Shown in pieces: positions 56,201-64,000 of a stretch of DNA of 64,000 bases. The position numbers and the translations under genes were made by a program. Under the pieces are notes generated by a model, which was not told where the DNA came from, searched no databases, and saw only the letters and a program-made list of their open reading frames with translations. How positions within the stretch are numbered: position 1 is the first letter of the stretch; every line of letters begins with the position of its first letter. Location of the stretch: the NCBI GenBank assembly GCA_015478945.1, contig JABUQX010022042.1, forward strand, positions 1 through 64,000, read 5' to 3'. The DNA comes from Trachelipus rathkii. Taxonomy: Eukaryota; Arthropoda; Malacostraca; Isopoda; Trachelipodidae.

Positions 56201-59200
56201 TAATAAGGGATAGTCTCAGCTATTACTATGATATCTCCTCCCTCTACCAACTTTTTTCCACTTCATGCTTTCTGGAAACACTCGGGGAAGTTTAATGATC
56301 TATAAAAGTCCTATGGTAATGTTTCGAGGGTAACAACACTATCATTACTCTAAGTCTCAGAATATAGTGTTTATTTGTAGCTCTACTGTTCCATACCACT
56401 GAGTAGTGAAGTCAGTGCCTTTAAAAAAAATTAATAAACAACAATTACATAAGGATTCACCTAAATTGAGACAAATAATACACAAGAAACATAAACTACA
56501 AAAAATCTAAATATACCATAACCTAACAGAATAGCCTAAATCTCACTACTAATACTCTTATTAACTAGTAATCTTCAGAATAACTAGTGGTGTAAGATCT
56601 CTAGTTCATTAGATTGTTCCACAATCTTGGTAATTCGCAAAATCACCACAGTTCAATTTAAGTCATTCCTTAAAATCTTACACGGATAGAGTATTCTATG
56701 AGAGAGACAAATACATTAATTAAGTTTTCCCTCAACAACTTTTGTTCTAGATACTCATTCTCTGTCGCCACAATCCACTATTTCAAAATTATCACTGAGT
56801 GCGGTGAGGGAGACATGCGAACCCAAGTCTTACACAGCTTTCCGCCAAAATTTATCATTAAGGAGATGAATTCGAAATACTTAAAAATAAATATTAAATC
56901 TGTCTGGAAACGAAAACATTTGTTATTATAACCATAACCCACCTAGGGTACAAAGTCGCAATCTCTACTCTTCTTCTGATTATAAAGAAAGATTCGAAAG
57001 AACTTTAGGAAACCTTAAATTATACATAAAATATTATTTAATTAACTTTGCGCTATTTACTCTATGCATAACCACTTCTCTCCAACCTGAAGGGACCCTT
57101 GAAACGCTTCTTGCGCGCGCATAATATTAATTCCCTTTAAAACCAAGAAATAGCATCCCGACAAAAACCTCTTTTATAAGTGACAAGTTTTACCACCAAA
57201 ACGGGGTTGTATGTTGAATCAAAACAGGAGTTACCACACTGTATACCGTAAAATAATTACTTTGCACAGTGAAATAGAGGTAGACGCCCAATTTAAAAAT
57301 AAGCACAAGAACTAGCAATTACGATGAAATAAACAAGACATAAAATCACCCATTTGACATAAAGAAATCTAATATAGATAGTAAAAAACATCCTTGTGCA
57401 ACTGTGTCTTCTTTCAATAGAGAGCTTTCAGTAAACTTTCTTGCCTTGACTAGAATAAAAGCGAGATGGAAGAAGAAAAAGCTGTTGACTACCAATATGA
57501 TCGAAATGAAGCTGTAGAGATACACCCAAAACACTCTTTTATCTGAAAGAAATGGAAAGAAACTAAAGTTTCACTTTAATAAACAACAAAAGTATAAAAC
57601 CAGAAAGTATTAATAATCCATTTATTAAAAGATATATAGGATTAAGCAATGAAGAATGGCAAGTCCAAAAGGAAAAATAGTCAATCACATAGCAATGAGA
57701 GAACAGCATGTTGATATTAAACAAACCTATTTTGAAGTCTTCATTTCAATAAATTGTTAAACGGCCAAAATTCACGATTGTTATAATCAAATTGAGGTGT
57801 ATTCACACACGAGACAATGTGTCATTACTGGTTTCATGGGAGGGAACATTTCTAAGGGAAGGAAGGCGAATTGTATACAGGAAGATATCAAAAAACGATT
57901 TCGGCACTATCTATGTGTCTTTAGGTCTTATACTTTTAGATTTTTTATATTTTTCCAAGTGCGTGATTTATCCAAGATATTTTGCGAATTCATTTGAATG
58001 GCAAAATTTTCCTTAAGTAATAGAAAAACGAAAATGTTATATTTGATTGATATGTGAGGTGAATATATAGACAGTTCCATTTAAGTAATACGTACTGACA
58101 TGATCTAAAGTCTTAAGTTACTGAAATGTAGATGAATTAACTTAAGTCACCTAATTTACTCAAAAAATCAAAAAACAAATTTTAAAGAAAAATTTTATTG
58201 AATGTTAATTTGATCACGAAAATATACTTTTATTTTCGTAGTAACTTTTTATACACCTGAAAATCTTAATATTGGTTGCTTGCAATTTGCATTTATTAAA
58301 CACTGGATAATCGCTAAGTGATACCGAGAATTAATACTCTCAAGTATTTCTAAACACTTCATAAAATTCCACGAAAATTCTACAAATAATTTCCTTGTAA
58401 TTAGTATGTAATAAAATAATATAATATGGGAAAAAAATGAAACCTTAACCCAAGAAAAATCACAAATTTAGCACAGAGAGAAATTATACCAAGCCTAAAA
58501 ATACTGTCACAATAAATGCTAGGTAGACAATGGACTTTATAATTTTGTTTCTTGGGGATAATAAAGTACTAAGAAAATCACTTTAGAACTGAAGTGGTAC
58601 ATGTTTTATTATTAGTTAACGAGTCCAGTTCGAAAATCTATTACATATTTAATTAAGAGTATATGTTCAAAATGAAAGATTTCACACTTACGATGATAGA
58701 CTGTCCACACGAGATAGCTAAAAATTGTTGATGCAACAAGCTTAAGAAATTGAATAATTTACGGAATAGAGAAATATAAAAATCTCTCGTTTTTGCTTAG
58801 GCAACTCGTGGAAGAATTTTATCACATTCTAATATGGGGCAAGTAACGGGTTTGAGGGAGATCACATGCATGCTTTCCATCGACTGAATGAGAAAAATTT
58901 TAGGCGATGGAGGGGAGGAATGTTTTGTAAAACATAGGTTATCTTTTATTTTTTATAAATTCCTTTTATTTATTTATTTTTTTTTTAGATCAAAAAGAAA
59001 TATGATAATAAAAAGAAATAATATGTGATAACAGATAAGTAGATTTCATGCTTTCTTTAAAAAATCTGTAGAACGAAATAATTAGGGCTCTTTTTCGGTA
59101 GTAATTGAGTTCTCCTCCTTCAGGAAATAAACTCTGTACTTATATTGCAATGGTTTATACACGCTAACACAGCACATGCAGCGATGTGAAACTACACACC

Positions 59201-61120
59201 ATTTTTTTTGAATACAAAAAATAAGTAAATTACAGAAAAAAAGGGGGACTCTTCTTGCTTTTAAGAGTTATAGGTGGTGGATATCGAGAATTTATAATAG
59301 CCGATAGGGAGGGATTATAATTGCAGATGAGGTGGTCGTAGTGCCCTTGTAAAGTGCACGTAATTTGAAGAGATAGTGTCCACAGCGATATATAGAATTA
59401 CTCCCACTATATGGTATACCTTGGTTAAGGAGTAAGCAAATTGTAAATAGAATTTATAATTAGAGTATTAGTTTGTCAGTCTTCGATCCCTGATATTATC
59501 CGAAAAAATGGGAATTGATCGAACAAAGGAATGTAGAGTATTCTATCTTCGTGTCTTCGACTATTACATTCGATATTTAATGAAAATTGAGGTCTGTGAA
59601 CACTATCTAATTTTTGTGATCAAAAGATATTATTTCTATACCTTGAGATATGAAATAATCTGAAAGATAAATCACTTAAGCAATCCATCTTATCTATTTG
59701 AGTATATTGATGTTAGTGGTAATCAAGGAAAGAGCATACAATTTAAATCACACAATATGGGAGGAGAAACACATAGGCTTTGTTCTAATTTCTCTCTTCT
59801 TTAAATTCTTCTTGTGTTAAGATTGTTAAAGACGTGGTGGACGTTTTTCTGTGAACAGTTTAGGATTCTCTCTTGCGTGATTTGCTAATGGATGTGATTG
59901 TTATTTTAGTTTCTTTTTCTCAGGTGAAATTTTATTAAGATAGTGGACGTGCGTGTGTTCGGTTTGAGAGAAAAACTACGTTTAATATAATTTAAGTCGC
60001 AAAAAAATAATGTGATTCCGAGTTCCTCCATTTAAGTCGATTCGCTCCGAAAGATAAAGAAGAGTTGTTTCCTAAAGCTGGGGTATAAATAAATAGGTGA
60101 CTATTATGAATTGTTTGGATAGGGCGCTGGTCTACTTTGAAATATTAATACTGGTCATCTAGAGGGATGCCATATGGAGGTGGTGGGATGAGACATGAAT
60201 TTTGTGATGGTTGAGAAATGGATTTGAAGTGAAGGAAGTAGTTAATATGTCATCAAGCATATTATGTTTGGGGGGTAGCTTAGCGGTCGGCCAGAGATAT
60301 TCTTTGAAAGTAAGCCCTTCTCTGAAGACTGGAGATCAAAAAGTTAGGATTTGGGAGGTTTGTTGGAGGGTCGTGGAATGAAGGATTGTGAGTGGGCGAA
60401 GTATTTGATTAGGAGAAAGGTAACGTGGAACTTTTTGTAGAACGAAAGTATTCGAGAAGGATATGTATGTGGTGAACAGTAGGTATGGGTTTAGGTTAGT
60501 TCTTACTTTGTCATTGTATTTCTGTTTTTGTGAAAATGGAAAGGGACCGGTTAGAGAAAACTCACTAGAGATTGATTTGAGGGAGGACCCAGCGAGGTGT
60601 TCTCTTATGTAAATAGACTAAGCGGGTATTTTCTCTGTTGACAACCGTTATAAAGTGCGGTATGTGGTTCCCTTTTGATAATTTCTTTCGGTTTGGTGTA
60701 TACCCGATTGTTTCCATCATCTTGTAAATCGGAAGTATTTGTTTTGGAGAAAAATTGATAAAATGTTGTTCACATGGAGGAGAGGAAGTTAAATTTTTTA
60801 TGAGAGTTGAGAATGACTCAGTGTTATATGAAAACTGCTTCGGTTCTGCAATATATTAAGAAAAATGTGAAAATGCTACTTCTAAGTGGCTTCTTTTTTC
60901 GAAAGATTATTTGCAAAATCCGGACGCTTGAGACACGAGCGGCTCTTTTGGAGATGTCATTAAATGATTCATGAGAGAAAGGATAACTTGTTTCAGGAAA
61001 GGCTAATCATTACTGCGTCCTCCAGGAAGCAAAGAGTGTAAAGCTTGGTAAAAGAAATTTTTGGCTAGTGCGTTGGGTCTGTCATTTAAGAACCTATAAT
61101 AGTATCGAGTAATCAATCGT
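56201..61120. other. unassigned DNA
   Basis: About 4.9 kb without a recognised gene, RNA or mobile element. Short frames (56698-56931, 57346-57534, 57792-58016) show no family resemblance or splice context. A T-rich run with TATTTA units lies at about 58938-58990. From about 60150 to 61050 the sequence becomes G-rich on the plus strand, resembling the decayed 2-6 kb region. Confidence 0.45.
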
Positions 61121-61165
61121 TTTTGACGCCCGCTAAGAGCCGCGCGCGCTCGCACGTGCCGCTGT
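61121..61165. other. isolated CpG-rich patch
   Basis: GCCGCGCGCGCTCGCACGTG stands out as an island of CG dinucleotides in AT-rich DNA. A second CG-rich patch, CAGCGCGCGCGCCATTCGCT, occurs near 63629-63648. The role is unknown. Confidence 0.5.
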
Positions 61166-61896
61166 TTTGAGAAAATATTTGATCAGTTCTTAATAGTTTT
61201 ATAGCATGCTTAGAGTGGAAACGGTAGCAAGGTCAGTTTATACTTAAACGAATAATAGGGGCAAGGAGAAGAGAAGTTCTTTACCACTCAATCAACTGAA
61301 AGGTAATTAAGAGGCATCTTTTAATATTCCAAAATGGTAAAATATTATCGGAACACAGAGTGAAGAGTTTGTTTAAAGCTATTGTTAAGAGTGGTTTAAT
61401 TACTTTAGTTTTCGCCCAATTGTGGCAATTCTTCTCATTTAATATATTCCCTATCTAAAACTAAATTGGAATCAATACTATCTATTCTATGAATGTGCTT
61501 ATTGTTTGATATATACTAACTTACTCTACATCAATGTGCTCTACTTACACACTTCATGTTCCATTAACTATAACGAGTTGAAAGTGCGCTTTCTGAATCG
61601 CTTGTGCTTGTGGTGCATCCATACTTGTACCATGGCGCGAGCACGTCTTCGATAGACCATTAGCTCTTTATGCTTACTCATGCTAATTAATTGAAGATGT
61701 CTAAAAAGCCTTCGCTTGCTCTAAATTTTTTGGCATTCGCTGTGCTAATGTAAACTAATATTACGTCGTGTTTCAAATGTCACACTTCCACAACTTTGCT
61801 AATCTTTGCGTGAGCTATCTCATTATCAAAAACGCTTGTGGAACTTCCACTTATATCATCTCTGCTATTAATCCTTACATCTGCTAAATATTTTGT

Positions 61897-62112
61897 TCAT
61901 AATAAACTAAGAGTTATTAACCTAACCCTTTTATTTGGAAAATCAAACACTCTATCTCCAAAACCTATTTCTACTTGCTGCGTAAGTCTTTTATGAATTT
62001 CATCACCATTACCTTCGCTATTTCCAACTGCATTTGGGTTCTCATTTCCATTTTGTAACTGCGTCATATCCATTTCGCTTCTGGACTCGGTTGCTATTCT
62101 ATTGCTTCCCAA
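61897..62112 (-). other. unrecognised 71-codon minus-strand frame
   Basis: The frame begins MGSNRIATESRSEMDMTQLQ and is Asn/Glu/Gly-rich, then IHKRLTQQVEIGFGDRVF. Its balanced composition and hydrophilic start look more protein-like than its surroundings. The same frame continues past the first stop with NSRDDISGSSTSVFDNEI. It may be a decayed mobile-element gene or an exon of an unknown gene; nothing in it is diagnostic. Confidence 0.25.
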
Positions 62113-64000
62113 CTGTGCATTTGATATGCTTTGCGATTTTGCTAAATTTGGTAATTTGGTGTGTTAATCTGTAAATTATTAATTACAATCTGAAATAAAT
62201 AAAGTTTGTGTCTAAGAGTGGAAAAAGTCAATATTCCTCAATGCCTTCGGCTGTTGAAAATCGGGAGCATAGTGTGGACATGTTAGTGAATTCTGTGTGT
62301 AAAGCTTCGTTATATTTTCTCTCTTTCACCGGCGTCATGTCCATGCTTTTTCACTCTCTTCCTTGGACCTATAATCGCTCCACAATTAACCAACCAAATC
62401 TTTTATATTGAACTTATTAGAGATTGACTCTCATAATCCTATCTGCTTAACCGCCTTTCATTTTGATGTAGGTTATGGGTGTATCATTACATTCTCTATT
62501 CTCATCCTCCTGGATATATGGGTGTTTCCTACATCCATGGAAAACTGCGTGGAGGTCTTGATTAATATTTGAAAAATGTCTCACTCTGAAACATATTATG
62601 CAATAATAGATAAACATATAGAAACATGCCCATTTTTATCATTAATGAAATTTTTCATTCGCGATCTGGGGGCTTTCAACCTGGTATAATGCTACCCTGA
62701 AAAAATATACTATTTAGGAGGGACGAGCTTTTGCTAGAAAGCAAAAATCCTGAAGGATAATACAAGTATCATGTTTATCATCTATTTGGGTTGATTAAGG
62801 GCATTTGTGGTTGAGGAAATAACACAATGGTCGTTTTTTCCATATTTGCATGCTCGTAAAATGCCTTTTTCATTCATAGTTCGCCGTGTTTAGATCTTCT
62901 GTGAGAGGTTGAAGCCTTTGTGATCCTTCTTCATTCATAATTCGTTTTTTGCTTTATCATGATAGTTTGGAGAATTTGGTACCACATTTTAAGATAATGA
63001 GATTAAGTTAGCTGCACTGAGAAATATGTTTGTTATAACACTTTTTGCGTATACTGCCTGGGCCATGTGTTATACAACTTCAAATCCCTTTCCACTACTC
63101 ATGACTTATATCACTTATATTTATAAACATGCTCGTTTATACTGCATTTTTAGCATTAAAATATTTTTACACTTTGTGTGCTCTACCCTTGAAGGAAATA
63201 CAATCATCCTCTACATAATCTTCTAGTAAGTGTTTAAAAGACGCTCACAGAAAAATCGGGCCTCTCACGCAATTTTTCAACACATTTTTCAAAAAGAGCT
63301 CAGTCTCGTATCCCTGAGATATGTTTTCACAATATTAATTACATACATTTGCGTTTGCTTTTAAACATTATGAATGAGAAATTTGAGCGTAATTGCCAAC
63401 ATTTACAATAATTTCTCTTATACTTAATGCTCTATGATCCAATTTAATAAGGTCTGTGTGGTTGATATACTTTGTTGACATTTGTTTAAATAAGGGTACT
63501 TTCATTATTATTAAAGTTATTTGTGTGAGTGATGGCGTTTCTGTTACCATTTACATTCACATTCATAGCTGAATCGAAATCATCAAGAGTGGTGGAACTG
63601 CTTATATATCACTACCCATTTGGAAAATCAGCGCGCGCGCCATTCGCTCGCAGGGGAATGTCTCTCGTTTCTTGTGAGTATGTTTCTGACCGGCGGTCCT
63701 TTGCTCAACCCCAAAAAGATCCGTGACTACCAGTGCTCATCGTACTGGTTGATTTTTTCAAACAGAATTTCATCATAAAAATAGTGATTATATTCTTGAA
63801 AATATTCTTTCTCCCAGGTAAGTTTTATTTTTTATCTATGTAAATTTGATCAATTTTATACCAATATCTTATTCTTAGTTTCCATTTCTTATCTTTAATT
63901 AGTAGATATTGGATGTTACTAATTAATATTCTGGTATTTTATTGATGTGCGAGAATAGAATTGCAAATTTGATTTAGAGCAATTTCTAGATCGAAGAAAC
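62113..64000. other. unassigned DNA to window end
   Basis: No recognised gene. A plus-strand frame at 63529-63726 is 65 codons long and covers the CG-rich patch. A CCCAG/GTAAGT word near 63816-63825 would serve as a splice donor, but no exon supported by conservation precedes it. Confidence 0.4.

Noticed and set aside
1..64000. CRISPR array, operon, phage or bacterial defence system
   Set aside because: Introns, microsatellites and LINEs show eukaryotic DNA; the short repeats are simple-sequence repeats without unique spacers.

Overview
This window looks like animal nuclear DNA. It has split genes with GT-AG introns, is very AT-rich, and is crowded with (AT)n, (ATT)n and (ATTT)n microsatellites and decayed non-LTR retrotransposons. 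The mix of repeats and the style of the protein sequences suggest a decapod crustacean (shrimp, crab, crayfish or lobster type). That is an inference; no taxon-specific marker was seen. Frequent one-base gaps in otherwise conserved coding sequence suggest that the assembly comes from noisy long reads.

Two host genes are supported. (1) The 3' half of a RIC1 homologue, the Golgi Ric1-Rgp1 guanine-nucleotide exchange factor subunit for RAB6, lies on the + strand between about 26.1 and 41.2 kb. Ten coding exons run to the natural stop codon; the WD40-bearing N-terminal half was not found here. (2) One clean 167-bp exon of the proteasome subunit alpha type-4 (PSMA4) lies on the - strand at about 16.8-16.9 kb. 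Its neighbouring exons were not found.

Layout. 0-0.6 kb is an AT-repeat block. 0.6-6.3 kb is unassigned. 6.3-8.9 kb is a badly decayed Jockey-like ORF1 (zinc-knuckle) region on the - strand. 8.95-10.1 kb is microsatellites. 10.18-13.17 kb is a candidate terminal-inverted-repeat transposon enclosing a broken copy of a repetitive arthropod protein family. 13.2-16.7 kb is unassigned DNA and AT repeats, with a split direct repeat. 16.8 kb is the PSMA4 exon. 17.7-18.2 kb is a short inverted-repeat element, followed by a LINE tail. 20.4-22.8 kb holds two pieces of one LINE family. 23.9-25.1 kb holds a doubtful RNase H-like remnant. 26.1-41.2 kb is RIC1; the intron at 29.1-35.8 kb is filled by three copies of the same LINE family, two of them in inverted orientation. 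42.2-44.8 kb holds two tandem Jockey 3' ends. 46.8-47.1 kb is a long perfect-looking foldback. 47.3-48.4 kb is another LINE copy. 49.3-49.9 kb holds a tandem duplication and a small MITE-like foldback. 50.3-51.5 kb is a second LINE family arranged as a tight palindrome. 51.7-53.0 kb is a gag-like region between short direct repeats. 53.4-64 kb is mostly unassigned.

The best candidate for something undescribed is the 10.18-13.17 kb unit. There a protein family that I recall only as repeated 'uncharacterized' arthropod proteins sits between matching inverted termini, which would make it the product of a DNA transposon. No bacterial, phage, CRISPR or operon-type system is present.
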